A program made the translations under genes and the position numbers. DNA of 64,000 nt from Geodermatophilus obscurus DSM 43160 (GTDB lineage: Bacteria; Actinomycetota; Actinomycetes; Mycobacteriales; Geodermatophilaceae): NCBI RefSeq assembly GCF_000025345.1, contig NC_013757.1, forward strand, positions 868,001-932,000, read 5' to 3'. Below the pieces are notes generated by a model that was given only the letters and a program-made list of their open reading frames with translations, was not told where the DNA came from and searched no databases. Each line of letters opens with the position of its first letter. Position 1 is the first letter of the stretch. Shown piece by piece: positions 8,284 through 17,641 of the stretch.

Positions 8284-9096
8284 GTGCCGCAGACCCATGG
8301 GACCCCGTCCGCCTTCGACGCCGCGACCACCGTGCGACGTGCCGAGGGCGGTGGCCTGGTCGCCGACCTCGACCCCGGCTGGGACGTCGGCGGCGGCGTC
8401 CTCAACGGCGGCTACCTGCTGGCGGTGGCCGCCCGCGCCGCCGTGCTGGACAGCCCGCACCCGCACCCGGTCGCGCTGTCGGCCAGCTACCTGCGGGCCA
8501 CCGCCGCCGGACCGGCCCACCTCGCCGTCACGCCCGGCCCGGCCGGGCGCACGCTGGCGCACTCCTCGGTGCTGCTCACCGGGGAGGCCGGCCCGTCACT
8601 CGCCGCCCAGGTGACGACGGCGACCCTCGGCACCGAGCCGGCCGAGTACTTCGTCAACGCCGCGCCGCAGGTGCCCGACCCCGACGAATGCGTCGTCACG
8701 CGGACCACCGGCGCCGGGCCGGCCGTCGGCCTGGTCCGGCGGATCGACACCCGGCTCGACCCCGCGACGGCGGGCTGGACGGCCGGTCGGTTCTCCGACC
8801 ACCGGGTGCTGCGGTCCTGGATCCGGCTGGCCGACGGCGGAGCGCCCGACCCGTTCACGCTGCTGCTGTTCGCCGACGCCCTGCCGCCCACCGCCTTCGC
8901 CGTGGGCCGGACGGGCTGGGCGCCCACCGTGCAGCTGCAGGTGCTGGTGCGCGCGCTGCCGGCGCCGGGCTGGTGCCTGGTCGAGTCGCGCTCCACCGAG
9001 GTGGCCGGCGGCTGGTCGGACGAGGAGTGCCGCATCTGGGACGCCACCGGGCGGCTGGTCGCGCAGGCCCGCCAGCTGGCGCGGGCGGCGCGCTAG
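8284..9096 (+). CDS. Acyl-CoA thioesterase family protein (TesB-like double hotdog)
   Basis: A 270-residue protein with the GGYLLAVAARA segment of the N-terminal hotdog near residue 42 and a second hotdog half (about residues 150-265) ending WDATGRLVAQARQLA. These features fit the thioesterase family with an N-terminal TesB-like domain, which hydrolyses acyl-CoA. The GTG at 8284 is preceded at 7 nt by the hexamer CAGGCT, supporting a leaderless start. A 17-bp stem hairpin follows the stop. Substrate chain length cannot be judged. Confidence 0.8.
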   Translation: MPQTHGTPSAFDAATTVRRAEGGGLVADLDPGWDVGGGVLNGGYLLAVAARAAVLDSPHPHPVALSASYLRATAAGPAHLAVTPGPAGRTLAHSSVLLTGEAGPSLAAQVTTATLGTEPAEYFVNAAPQVPDPDECVVTRTTGAGPAVGLVRRIDTRLDPATAGWTAGRFSDHRVLRSWIRLADGGAPDPFTLLLFADALPPTAFAVGRTGWAPTVQLQVLVRALPAPGWCLVESRSTEVAGGWSDEECRIWDATGRLVAQARQLARAAR

Positions 9097-9101
9097 GAGG
9101 A

Positions 9102-9145
9102 CCCCGCTGCCCCATCGCTCGCAGGCTCGCGATAGGGCAGCGGGG
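9102..9145. terminator. Strong hairpin between convergent genes
   Basis: Arms at 9102-9118 and 9129-9145 pair over 17 bp with one mismatch; the loop is TCGCAGGCTC. It lies between the convergent thioesterase and flavoprotein stops and is probably a bidirectional terminator. It belongs to the recurrent hairpin family. Confidence 0.65.
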
Positions 9146-9159
9146 CCGGGCCGACGTCC

Positions 9160-10110
9160 TCAGTGCGTGACGAGCAGGGCGCGGCCCAGGGCGGTGCCCG
9201 AGGTCCAGGCGGCCTGCACCCGCGACGGCGCCGACCAGCCGTCGCCGCAGACCCCGATCCCGTCGGCGAGCTCGAACGGCTCGGACCGCGCCGCGGCGGG
9301 GCGCGCGTAGGTCCAGCGGTGCACCGTCGTCCAGGCCGGTGGGACCCCGATGCCCAGGGCCCGGCCGACCGCGGCGGCGACCGGGCCGGCGGCGGCGTCC
9401 GGGTCCTCGAGGTGCGCGGCCGCGAGCTCGGCGGTGGTGTGCGCGACCAGCACGGGGGCGCCGTCCCCTCGCCGGTCCCCGTCGTCGGCGACCCAGGTGA
9501 CCGCCGGGTCGTCGTGCACGAAGACGCCGTGCAGGTCGGCCGCCCAGCGCCGCTGCGACCACCCCAGGACGACGGCCAGCGAGGGCTCCCACGGCCGGTC
9601 GTCCAGCAGCCGGCCGGCCGTGGCCGGGTCGAGCACCCGGCGGGCCTGCGGGTCGGGCATGGCCAGGACGGCGGCCGGCACGTCCTCGTCGTCCACCCGT
9701 GGGCCGGGGCCGACGGCGGCGACCGTGCGCCCGCTCTCTACGTCCAGCCCGGACGCGAGGTCGGCGACCAGCGAGCGCAGCCCACCGGGTGCGGCGTAGC
9801 GGACCGGTCCCGTGGTCGTCGAACGCAGGCCCTCAGGGCCGGCGACGGCGAAGGTGTCGGTCCACGGCCGGGCCAGGCCGCGGTCGACCCAGTCGCGGAC
9901 CACCGCCGCGAAGGGCGAGCCCTCCTCCGCGGTCAGGTAGGAGGCGCCGATGTCGACGGTGCGGTCGTGCAGCGTCCGCGAGGCCATCCGCCCGCCCGGT
10001 CGCCGGCCGCGGTCGAGCACGCGGACGGGGAGCCCCGCCTCGGCGAGGACGCGGGCGCAGGCCGTGCCGGCGATGCCGCCGCCGATGACCGTCGTGGGGG
10101 AGGAGGTCAC
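9160..10110 (-). CDS. NAD(P)/FAD-dependent oxidoreductase, renalase-like
   Basis: A 316-residue flavoprotein with the N-terminal Rossmann dinucleotide fingerprint VIGGGIAGTACARVLAEAG and the following RGRRPGGRMASR segment, typical of renalase and amine-oxidase-like proteins. The C-terminal GDGWSAPSRVQAAWTSGTALGR is the second FAD-contacting region. Bacterial renalases oxidise mis-reduced dihydro-NAD(P) isomers; that role here is inference. The GTG start at 10110 has CAGGAT seven nt upstream, indicating a leaderless mRNA. It is divergent from the SpoU methyltransferase. Confidence 0.82.
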   Translation of the reverse strand: MTSSPTTVIGGGIAGTACARVLAEAGLPVRVLDRGRRPGGRMASRTLHDRTVDIGASYLTAEEGSPFAAVVRDWVDRGLARPWTDTFAVAGPEGLRSTTTGPVRYAAPGGLRSLVADLASGLDVESGRTVAAVGPGPRVDDEDVPAAVLAMPDPQARRVLDPATAGRLLDDRPWEPSLAVVLGWSQRRWAADLHGVFVHDDPAVTWVADDGDRRGDGAPVLVAHTTAELAAAHLEDPDAAAGPVAAAVGRALGIGVPPAWTTVHRWTYARPAAARSEPFELADGIGVCGDGWSAPSRVQAAWTSGTALGRALLVTH

Positions 10111-10162
10111 GCCGACGATCCTGCGGGCTGGGCGGCCCGGCCGCCCGGTGGGCGCGGGTTGG

Positions 10163-10168
10163 CAGGAT
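10163..10168 (+). promoter_or_regulatory. -10 hexamer of a leaderless promoter for the SpoU methyltransferase
   Basis: CAGGAT lies exactly 7 nt before the GTG start at 10176. A mirror-image CAGGAT (ATCCTG at 10118-10123) serves the divergent flavoprotein. The spacing matches other genes in the window. Confidence 0.5.
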
Positions 10169-10175
10169 CGGGGCC

Positions 10176-10985
10176 GTGCCCGAGCCCCCCACGACGATCA
10201 CCGACCCGGACGACCCGCGGGTGGCCGACTTCCGCGACCTCAAGGCCGGGGACCGCCCGCCGGGCACCGAGCGCGGCACCGGCCCGGTGATCGTCGAGGG
10301 AGTCCCGGCGGTCGAGCGGCTGCTGACCTCGCCCTACCGGGTGCGCGCGGTGCTCGGCGTCCCGGGACGGCTGGCGGCGCTGGACCTGCCCGAGGGCGTC
10401 CCCGCCTACGAGGCGGACAAGTGGGTGCTCTCCGAGGTGATCGGCTTCCGGTTGACCCGCGGGGTGCTCGCCTCGGCCGACCGGCGCCCGCCGGCCGACC
10501 TCGACGCGCTGCTGACCGGGCCGGATCCGGCCGCACCCCGCCGGCTGGCCGTGCTCGAGGCGCTCAACGACGCGGAGAACCTGGGGTCCATCGCCCGCTC
10601 CGCGGTGGCCCTGGGCGTCGACGGGCTGCTGCTGGACCCGCGCTGTGCCGACCCGCTCTACCGACGCTCGGTGCGGGTCTCGATGGGACACGTGCTGGCC
10701 CTGCCGTTCGCCGCCCTGCCGGACTGGCCCGGCGGGCTGGACCGGCTGCACGACGCGGGCTACCTGACCGTCGCGCTCACCCCGGCCGAGGACGCCGTCG
10801 ACCTCGCCGAGGTGGACCCGCGGGCGCACCCGCGAACCGCGGTGCTGCTCGGAGCGGAGGGACCGGGGCTGACCCCGCAGGCCCAGCGGGCTGCGCGGGT
10901 GCGGGCCCGGATCCCGATGCGGACCGGTGTGGATTCCCTGGGCGTCGCCGCAGCGGCCGCGGTGGCCTTCGCCACCCTCAGGTGA
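10176..10985 (+). CDS. TrmH/SpoU family RNA 2'-O-methyltransferase
   Basis: A 269-residue SPOUT methyltransferase. An N-terminal substrate-binding region (about residues 1-110) is followed by the catalytic knot domain with three visible SpoU motifs: LEALNDAENLGSIARSA (motif 1), AVLLGAEGPGL (motif 2) and IPMRTGVDSLGVAAAAAVA (motif 3). It methylates a ribose in rRNA or tRNA using S-adenosylmethionine; the exact site is unknown. In mycobacteria a related gene lies near sepH and serC (Rv0881-Rv0884c region), matching the order here. Confidence 0.9.
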   Translation: MPEPPTTITDPDDPRVADFRDLKAGDRPPGTERGTGPVIVEGVPAVERLLTSPYRVRAVLGVPGRLAALDLPEGVPAYEADKWVLSEVIGFRLTRGVLASADRRPPADLDALLTGPDPAAPRRLAVLEALNDAENLGSIARSAVALGVDGLLLDPRCADPLYRRSVRVSMGHVLALPFAALPDWPGGLDRLHDAGYLTVALTPAEDAVDLAEVDPRAHPRTAVLLGAEGPGLTPQAQRAARVRARIPMRTGVDSLGVAAAAAVAFATLR

Positions 10986-11012
10986 GAAAGGACCCCTCTG
11001 CAGGGCCCTTTC
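10986..11012. terminator. Hairpin terminator between convergent genes
   Basis: GAAAGGACCC (10986-10995) pairs with GGGCCCTTTC (11003-11012) with one mismatch. It directly follows the methyltransferase stop and overlaps the stop of the opposite-strand stress protein, so it can terminate both. Confidence 0.65.
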
Positions 11013-11484
11013 AGCCGCGCAGGGAGAAGCGGGCCAGGTGTGCCCGGGCCTCCTCGGCGTGCGCGGGGTTGCACATGAGGTCGTAGCGGCCCGCGACCAC
11101 GGCGCTCGTGCTCGTGAAGTCCCGTCGGCCCCGGCTGGCGGAGTAGCCGATCGCGGCGAACAGCGCGCCGAACAGCAGACCGATGAGCAGGCCGGTCAGG
11201 ATCGAGCCGATCCAGGCGCCGGGCCGGGCGGCGAAGATGCCGAGCAGCAGGCCGACGAACAGACCCCACCAGGCCCCGCCGGCTGCGCCGGCGGCGAGCA
11301 CCCGGCCCCAGGTGAGCCGGCCGGTGACCCGCTCCACCTGGCGCAGGTCCGAACCGATGATCGTGACGTTCTCGACGGCGAACTTCTGGTCGGAGAGGTA
11401 GTCGACGGCGGCCTGAGCCTGCTCGTAGCTGTCGTAGGAACCGACCTGAACGCCGCCGAGGGGCATGGACACCGAGGCTGACAT
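11011..11484 (-). CDS. General stress protein, YflT/GSP17M-like, membrane-associated
   Basis: A 157-residue protein. The first about 65 residues form the YflT heat-induced stress domain (VGSYDSYEQAQAAVDYLSDQ, then ENVTIIGSDLR). Two long glycine-rich hydrophobic helices follow (residues about 72-120), then a hydrophilic end. This layout is common in actinobacterial general stress proteins. The ATG at 11484 has TAGCAC 7 nt upstream, suggesting a leaderless message. The molecular role is not known. Confidence 0.8.
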   Translation of the reverse strand: MSASVSMPLGGVQVGSYDSYEQAQAAVDYLSDQKFAVENVTIIGSDLRQVERVTGRLTWGRVLAAGAAGGAWWGLFVGLLLGIFAARPGAWIGSILTGLLIGLLFGALFAAIGYSASRGRRDFTSTSAVVAGRYDLMCNPAHAEEARAHLARFSLRG

Positions 11485-11628
11485 GCCTCTCGTGCTACCC
11501 CCGGGGGTCCAGCGGACACGTGCGGCGCAGGAGGCCGACGTCACTCCCCCTGCCGCGCCGCTCCCCTGAGGAGTGCGGGCTCGACGACGGACGCCCGACC
11601 ACGAGGCGACCGCATCTGGCGGTGCAGG

Positions 11629-12570
11629 TCAGCGGTGGCGGCGGACCCCGAAGACGATGTCCTCCCACGCGGGGATGCGGGCGCGGGGGTCCTCGTCGTC
11701 GTCCCCCTCACCGCCGGGACGGCCGAGGACGACGGTGTCGTGCTCGCTGATGTCGTCCTCGTCGGCGGGCGGGGCGGGGTCGGCGCGCCGGGTGACCGCC
11801 GGGGAGACGTCGACCGGGAGCACCGGGCGCACGTCGTCGTCCGCGGACCGGTCGTCCTCGTCGCGGGCGAGCCGGGAGGAGGCGGGGGCCGGCACCCCGT
11901 CGTCGTCGGGGACGACGGACACCGGGCGGGGGCGCACCGGCGGGGGTCGCTCGGCCGGCACGTGCGGGACGACGCGCACCAGCCGGGTGCCCTCGGCGAA
12001 GTCGGTGGTGGCGGCGTCGACCGGGGTGACGGTGCGGGCCGGGACGTCGTAGGCCCAGCGGGTGACGCCGGACTTCGCGCCGGCCTGCCAGGCGGCGGTG
12101 ACCTGCCAGACGCCGTCCCCGGCGCGGTGGGCGTCCCAGCGGACGGCGTCGAGGTCGGCGCCGAGCAGCCGCAGCCGCTCGGACATGAACTGCTGCAGCG
12201 GCACCGACGGCGCGCCCTCGGAGAGCCGCACCCGCGCCTCGCGGGCCTGCTCGGCCACCCGCTCGCGCTCCTGCAGCACCGGGTGGGCGAAGCGCATGAT
12301 CCGCTCGACGCGGATGCCGGAGGCCTGCGCCACCTGCTCGGGCGTCTCACCGGCGCGGATGCGGGCCTGGATCACCCGGGGCGGCAGCGTCACGCCGATC
12401 TCGACGTCGATCTGGCCGAGCCTGCGGGCGTCACCGCGCGCGGCGGCGCGCACCCGGTCGTCGATCGGCAGCTCGAAGCGCTCGCCCTCCTCGCCGGGCT
12501 CGGCGCCGTCGAGGGCGAGCACCAGGCTCTTGCCGTCGTCGGTGAGCGCCACCAGCCGCAGCGAACGCAT
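11629..12570 (-). CDS. sepH: Septation protein SepH (DUF3071)
   Basis: A 313-residue cell-division protein. The N-terminal DUF3071 domain (residues 1-165) starts MRSLRLVALTDDGKSLVLAL and includes a helix-turn-helix-like segment (ETPEQVAQASGIRVERIMRF). The remainder is an acidic, proline-rich disordered region ending in EDIVFGVRRHR, a conserved short terminus. In Streptomyces and mycobacteria SepH binds FtsZ and promotes septum formation. Its place beside serC and citrate synthase is conserved in actinobacteria. Confidence 0.9.
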   Translation of the reverse strand: MRSLRLVALTDDGKSLVLALDGAEPGEEGERFELPIDDRVRAAARGDARRLGQIDVEIGVTLPPRVIQARIRAGETPEQVAQASGIRVERIMRFAHPVLQERERVAEQAREARVRLSEGAPSVPLQQFMSERLRLLGADLDAVRWDAHRAGDGVWQVTAAWQAGAKSGVTRWAYDVPARTVTPVDAATTDFAEGTRLVRVVPHVPAERPPPVRPRPVSVVPDDDGVPAPASSRLARDEDDRSADDDVRPVLPVDVSPAVTRRADPAPPADEDDISEHDTVVLGRPGGEGDDDEDPRARIPAWEDIVFGVRRHR

Positions 12571-12771
12571 GGGCGGCCTCCTGGGGTGGGTGCTCGGTCG
12601 GGACGGCGGGCGGACCGGCCCCGGGATGGGGGAGTCCGCTGCCGAGGCTATCCGCGCACGCGGGAGCGTGTCGGCAGGCTCGCCCGGCGTGGCGCACTGC
12701 CGGGCGGACCTCCTCGAGCCGGTGGCCCCGTCCCGGGTCCCGCCGTGGGCCTGCGACGGGCGGGGAGGACG

Positions 12772-12829
12772 GCGGCCCCCCTGCAGGGTCCCGCTACGAG
12801 CCCGCGAGTGGCGGGGGGCAGGGGGCCTT
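12772..12829. terminator. Hairpin downstream of serC
   Basis: The 261-bp gap between serC and sepH holds a GGCCCCCCTGC...GCAGGGGGCC imperfect stem with TACGAGCCCGCGAGTGG in the middle, a member of the recurrent hairpin family on the minus strand. It probably terminates serC. The rest of the gap (12571-12771) should contain the sepH promoter; I could not single one out. Confidence 0.5.
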
Positions 12830-12831
12830 CC

Positions 12832-13977
<1,146 letters not shown>

Positions 13978-13981
13978 TCAG

Positions 13982-14095
13982 GCGCCGATGGCCCCCTGCA
14001 GGGGCCCGCCGCGGCCCCGTCCCGGGTCCCGCCCCGAGCGTGCGAGGGGCGGGGGGAACAGGGTCCTTCCACGGTGGGGGCAGGGGGTCCTTCTC
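13982..14095. terminator. Tandem GC-rich hairpins between citrate synthase and serC
   Basis: The 151-bp gap contains CCCCCTGCAGGGG followed by a GTCCCGCCCCGAGCGTGCGAGGGGCGGGG hairpin segment and two GGGTCCTTC ends. These are members of the recurrent family. They probably terminate the citrate synthase transcript; no gene is seen. Confidence 0.5.
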
Positions 14096-15220
14096 CTAGG
14101 CCGGCTGGTCGACGGCCTTGACCTTGATGGTGTCGAAGCCGTCGACCTCCTCGGGCTTGCGCGGAGCCGGGCCGACGTAGCGGGCCGACGGGCGCACCAG
14201 GCGGCCGGTGTTCTTCTGCTCGAGGATGTGCGCGCACCAGCCGGCGGTGCGGGCACAGGTGAACATCGAGGTGAACATGTGGCTGGGCACCTCGGCGAAG
14301 TCGAGGACGATCGCCGCCCAGAACTCCACGTTGGTCTCGATCGGCCGGTCGGGACGGCGCTCGCGCAGCTCCCTGAGCGCGGCCTGCTCCAGGGCCAGCG
14401 CGGCCTCGAAGCGCGGGGCGCCGAGCTCCTTGGCGGCCTTGCGCAGCGTCCGGGCGCGGGGGTCCTCGGCGCGGTAGACCCGGTGGCCGAAGCCCATGAG
14501 CCGCTCGTGCCGGTCGAGGAGGTCCTTGACGTACTTGTCCGCGTCACCGCTCTGCTCGACGCCGTCCAGCATGTGCAGCACCCGGGAGGGGGCGCCGCCG
14601 TGCAGCGGGCCGGACATCGCGCCGATGGCACCGGAGAGGGAGGCGGCCACGTCGGCGCCGGTGGAGGCGATGACGCGGGCGGTGAAGGTCGAGGCGTTCA
14701 TGCCGTGCTCGGCGGCCGACGTCCAGTAGGCGTCGACGGCGGCGACGTGGCGGGGGTCGGGCTCGCCGCGCCAGCGGACCATGAACCGCTCGACGATCGT
14801 GGAGGCCTCGTCGATGCGCGCCTGCGGAACGGCCGGGACGCCGATGCCGCGGGCGGACTGCGCGACGTAGGACAGCGCCATGACCGCGGCGCGGGCCAGC
14901 TGGTCGCGCGCGGTCTCGGAGTCGATGTCCAGCAGCGGGCGGTAGCCCCAGAAGGGCGCCAGCATGGCCAGCGCGGCCTGGACGTCGACGCGCACGTCCC
15001 CGCTGTGCACCGGGATCGGGAACGGCTCGGCCGGCGGCAGGCCGGGACCGAACTTGCCGTCGACCAGCAGCGCCCAGACGTTGCCGAAGGTGACCTTGCC
15101 GACCAGGTCCTCGATGTCGACGCCGCGGTACCGGAGGGAGCCGCCGTCCTTGTCCGGTTCGGCGATCTCCGTCTCGAAGGCGATGACGCCCTCCAGGCCG
15201 GGTACGAAGTCGTCCGCCAT
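14096..15220 (-). CDS. Citrate synthase 2 (type I, actinobacterial CitA-like)
   Basis: A 374-residue citrate synthase condensing acetyl-CoA and oxaloacetate, or a close 2-methylcitrate relative. Catalytic residues can be placed: the His in SAAEHGMNASTF, the His in GPLHGGAPSRVL and the Asp in AAIVLDFAEVP. GFGHRVYRAEDPRA contains the oxaloacetate-binding arginine. The ATG at 15220 begins MADDFVPGLEGVIAFETEI, as expected for this family. It is divergent from pdxH with a large inverted repeat between them. The gene order matches mycobacterial citA near serC and sepH. Confidence 0.92.
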   Translation of the reverse strand: MADDFVPGLEGVIAFETEIAEPDKDGGSLRYRGVDIEDLVGKVTFGNVWALLVDGKFGPGLPPAEPFPIPVHSGDVRVDVQAALAMLAPFWGYRPLLDIDSETARDQLARAAVMALSYVAQSARGIGVPAVPQARIDEASTIVERFMVRWRGEPDPRHVAAVDAYWTSAAEHGMNASTFTARVIASTGADVAASLSGAIGAMSGPLHGGAPSRVLHMLDGVEQSGDADKYVKDLLDRHERLMGFGHRVYRAEDPRARTLRKAAKELGAPRFEAALALEQAALRELRERRPDRPIETNVEFWAAIVLDFAEVPSHMFTSMFTCARTAGWCAHILEQKNTGRLVRPSARYVGPAPRKPEEVDGFDTIKVKAVDQPA

Positions 15221-15342
15221 CTCGCATGCTCCTCTGCGCGCGGGACTCGTGCGCGCACGGGAGGCGGCGCACGACTGCCTCCGCGACCCTAGGCCGTGCC
15301 GACGCACCGGGGACACCCGGGGCGGGGCCCGGCTCCCTCCCG

Positions 15343-15402
15343 GCGAGATCTGCACAGTGGTGGTCATCGAGTGCCCGATCACCACCACTGTGCAGATCTC
15401 GC
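15343..15402. repeat. Perfect 22-bp inverted repeat between divergent genes
   Basis: GCGAGATCTGCACAGTGGTG plus GT (15343-15364) is repeated as its exact reverse complement at 15381-15402, with a 16-nt spacer that itself has ATCG/CGAT. It lies between the citrate synthase and pdxH starts. It could be a mobile REP-like palindrome or an operator; nothing in the sequence decides. Confidence 0.75.
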
Positions 15403-15430
15403 GGGGCGGGCGGGTGACAGCATGGACGGC

Positions 15431-16078
15431 GTGCCCGACCTCTCCCGCATGCGCAGGGACTACGAGACCCGGGGCCTCCGGGAGGACGACCTCGCGCCCA
15501 CCTGGGTCGAGCAGTTCGACCGCTGGTTCGCCGACGCCGTCGCCGCGGAGCTGCCCGAGCCCAACGCCGTGGTGGTCGCGACCGCGGACGCCGACGGCGC
15601 ACCCGACGCGCGGATCGTGCTGGTGAAGGGCTACGACGAGCACGGCTTCGTCTTCGTCACCAGCTACGCCTCGGCCAAGGGCGCCCAGCTGGCGGTCAAC
15701 CCGCGCGCCGCGCTGGTCTTCCCCTGGCACGCGCTGCAGCGGCAGGTGCGGGTGACCGGCCGGGTGGAGCGGGTCGGCCCGACGGCCAGCGACGACCTGT
15801 GGGACCCCCGTCCGCGCGGCGCGCAGCTGGCCGCCGCCGCCTCCCTCCAGTCGACGCCGGTCGACTCGCGCGAGGAGCTCGTCGAGCGGCTGCGCCGGCT
15901 GGACGCCGACACGCACGGGGAGAAGCTGCCGCGCCCGGAGGTCTGGGGCGGTTACCGGGTGGTGCCCGACACCGTCGAGTTCTGGCAGGGCGGGGCCGAC
16001 CGGCTGCACGACCGGCTCCGCTTCGTCCGGGACGACGCGGAGGGGGGCGGCTGGGTCGTCCAGCGGCTCGCCCCGTGA
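15431..16078 (+). CDS. pdxH: Pyridoxamine 5'-phosphate oxidase
   Basis: A flavoprotein of about 215 residues that oxidises pyridoxamine/pyridoxine 5'-phosphate to PLP. Visible features are PNAVVVATADADGAPDARIVLVKGYDEHGFVFVTSY (FMN-binding core, residues about 40-76), the QRQVRVTGRVERV strand, and the C-terminal WGGYRVVPDTVEFWQGGADRLHDR with the substrate-binding His and Arg. Two starts are possible: ATG at 15422 and GTG at 15431. CAGCAT lies 7 nt before the GTG, matching the leaderless pattern, so I prefer 15431. Confidence 0.92.
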   Translation: MPDLSRMRRDYETRGLREDDLAPTWVEQFDRWFADAVAAELPEPNAVVVATADADGAPDARIVLVKGYDEHGFVFVTSYASAKGAQLAVNPRAALVFPWHALQRQVRVTGRVERVGPTASDDLWDPRPRGAQLAAAASLQSTPVDSREELVERLRRLDADTHGEKLPRPEVWGGYRVVPDTVEFWQGGADRLHDRLRFVRDDAEGGGWVVQRLAP

Positions 16079-16133
16079 GCGGACCCGCCGTCCCGACGGC
16101 TCTGCCGGGAGGGGGTGGGTCGGGCCGGCCGAG

Positions 16134-16151
16134 CGGTGTGTGCACACACCG
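16134..16151. promoter_or_regulatory. Perfect 18-bp palindrome upstream of MFS gene
   Basis: CGGTGTGTGCACACACCG is a perfect palindrome 64 bp before the MFS start at 16215. A partly similar TGCACACGAGG follows about 30 bp later. The position fits an operator for a dimeric repressor of the exporter; the regulator is unknown. Confidence 0.4.
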
Positions 16152-16214
16152 TGGCCCGGACCGCCGGCGGACGACGCTGCCTGCACACGAGGCGGTGCCT
16201 GCCGAGGGGACGCC

Positions 16215-17546
16215 GTGACGTCGCCGGTCGATCCGGTCGAGGGCGGCGGCCCCGTCGAGGAGCCGGTGCCCCTGCCGCCGAGGCCGCGCCGCGCGTGGGC
16301 CCTCGACACCACCCCGCTGCGCGACCCGGACTACCGGCGGCTGTTCTGGGGCGTCGCGGCCACGATGCTGGGCCAGCAGATGACGCTGGTGGCCGTCCCG
16401 TACCAGGTCTACGCGCTCACCGGCTCCTCGCTGCTGGTCGGCGTCACCTCGGTGGTGGCCCTCGTACCGCTCGTCGTCTTCGGCCTGCTGGGTGGCGCGA
16501 TCGCCGACTCGATGGACCGCCGCCGGCTGATGCTGGTCACCGGTGTCGGCTCCGCCGTGACCAGCGCACTGCTGGCCGTGCAGGCGCTACTCCCCGGCGG
16601 CGGCAACCTGGCGCTGCTGTGGGTGCTCACCGCCTGCGTCTCCGGGTTCACGGCGGTCAACCAGCCCACCCGCAGCGCGGTGATCCCCGCGATCGTCGGG
16701 CCCGCGGGCGTGCCGGCGGCCAACGCGCTGGCCATGACCGTGCGCCAGGTCGGCGTCATCGCCGGGCCGCTGCTGGCCGGCCTGCTCATCGCCGTCGGGG
16801 ACCTGCCGGTCACCTACGCCGTCGACGCGATCGGCTTCCTCGTCGCCGTCCTGCTGCTGCGCGGGCTGCCGCCGCTGCCCCCGGGACGGGACGCCGGACC
16901 GCTGCGGCTGGGTGCCGCGGTCCGCGGGGTGGGCGAGGGCTTCGCCTTCCTGCGCACCCAGCCGGTGCTGCTGGTGACCTTCGTCGTCGACGTCGTCGCG
17001 ATGCTCTTCGCCTGGCCGCAGGCGGTGTTCCCGGAGCTCGCCGGGGGCCGCTACGCCGACTCGCCCAACAGCCTGGGCTGGCTGTTCGCCGGCATCTCGA
17101 TCGGCGCGCTGCTCATGGGGCTGACCTCGGGGTGGGTGTCCCGGGTGGACCGCCAGGGCGCCGTCGTCCTGGTCGCGGTCGTCGTGTGGGGTGTGGCGAT
17201 CATCGGCTTCGGGTTCGCCCCGACCCTGTGGCTGGCCGTCCTCTGCCTCGCGGTGGCCGGCGCCGGCGACATGGTCAGCGCGGTGCTGCGCTCGTCGATG
17301 CTGCAGCTGGCCGCGCCGGAGGAGATGCGGGGGCGCATGCAGGGCGTGTTCCTCGTCGTCGTGGCCGGCGGTCCGCGCCTGGGCGACCTGCGGGCCGGCG
17401 CGATCGCCAGCGCGGCGGGCGTGACCACGGCGATGGTGTCCGGCGGCGTGGCCGTCGTCGTGGCGATGGTCGTCGTGGCGCTGGCGGTGCCCTCGTTCTG
17501 GACCTTCCGCGCCTCCCGCTCGGCCCAGCCCTCCGCCCGCGGCTGA
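16215..17546 (+). CDS. MFS transporter (EntS-like exporter)
   Basis: A 443-residue major facilitator with about 12 helices. A hydrophilic N-terminus is followed by TPLRDPDYRRLFWGVAATMLGQQMTLVAVPYQVY, typical of the EntS/enterobactin-exporter group. MFS motif A appears as GGAIADSMDRRRL near residues 96-108. The GTG at 16215 is preceded by GAGGGGA as a possible ribosome binding site. It stands alone after pdxH, with a perfect palindrome upstream. It is probably a small-molecule exporter; the substrate is unknown. Confidence 0.87.
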   Translation: MTSPVDPVEGGGPVEEPVPLPPRPRRAWALDTTPLRDPDYRRLFWGVAATMLGQQMTLVAVPYQVYALTGSSLLVGVTSVVALVPLVVFGLLGGAIADSMDRRRLMLVTGVGSAVTSALLAVQALLPGGGNLALLWVLTACVSGFTAVNQPTRSAVIPAIVGPAGVPAANALAMTVRQVGVIAGPLLAGLLIAVGDLPVTYAVDAIGFLVAVLLLRGLPPLPPGRDAGPLRLGAAVRGVGEGFAFLRTQPVLLVTFVVDVVAMLFAWPQAVFPELAGGRYADSPNSLGWLFAGISIGALLMGLTSGWVSRVDRQGAVVLVAVVVWGVAIIGFGFAPTLWLAVLCLAVAGAGDMVSAVLRSSMLQLAAPEEMRGRMQGVFLVVVAGGPRLGDLRAGAIASAAGVTTAMVSGGVAVVVAMVVVALAVPSFWTFRASRSAQPSARG

Positions 17547-17550
17547 CACG

Positions 17551-17640
17551 GCCCTGCAGGGTGGCCCCCTGCCAGGATCCCGCCGGCCCCGTCCCGGGCC
17601 CCGCCCTGAGCGTGCGGAGGGTGGGGGGACGGGGTCCTCC
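17551..17640. terminator. GC-rich hairpin between convergent genes
   Basis: CCCTGCAGGG is followed by a CCCCGTCCCGGGCCCCGCC...GGGTGGGGGGACGGGG imperfect stem and GGTCCTCC. It is a member of the recurrent family and lies between the MFS and Ohr stops, so it is probably a two-way terminator. Confidence 0.5.
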
Positions 17641-17641
17641 T

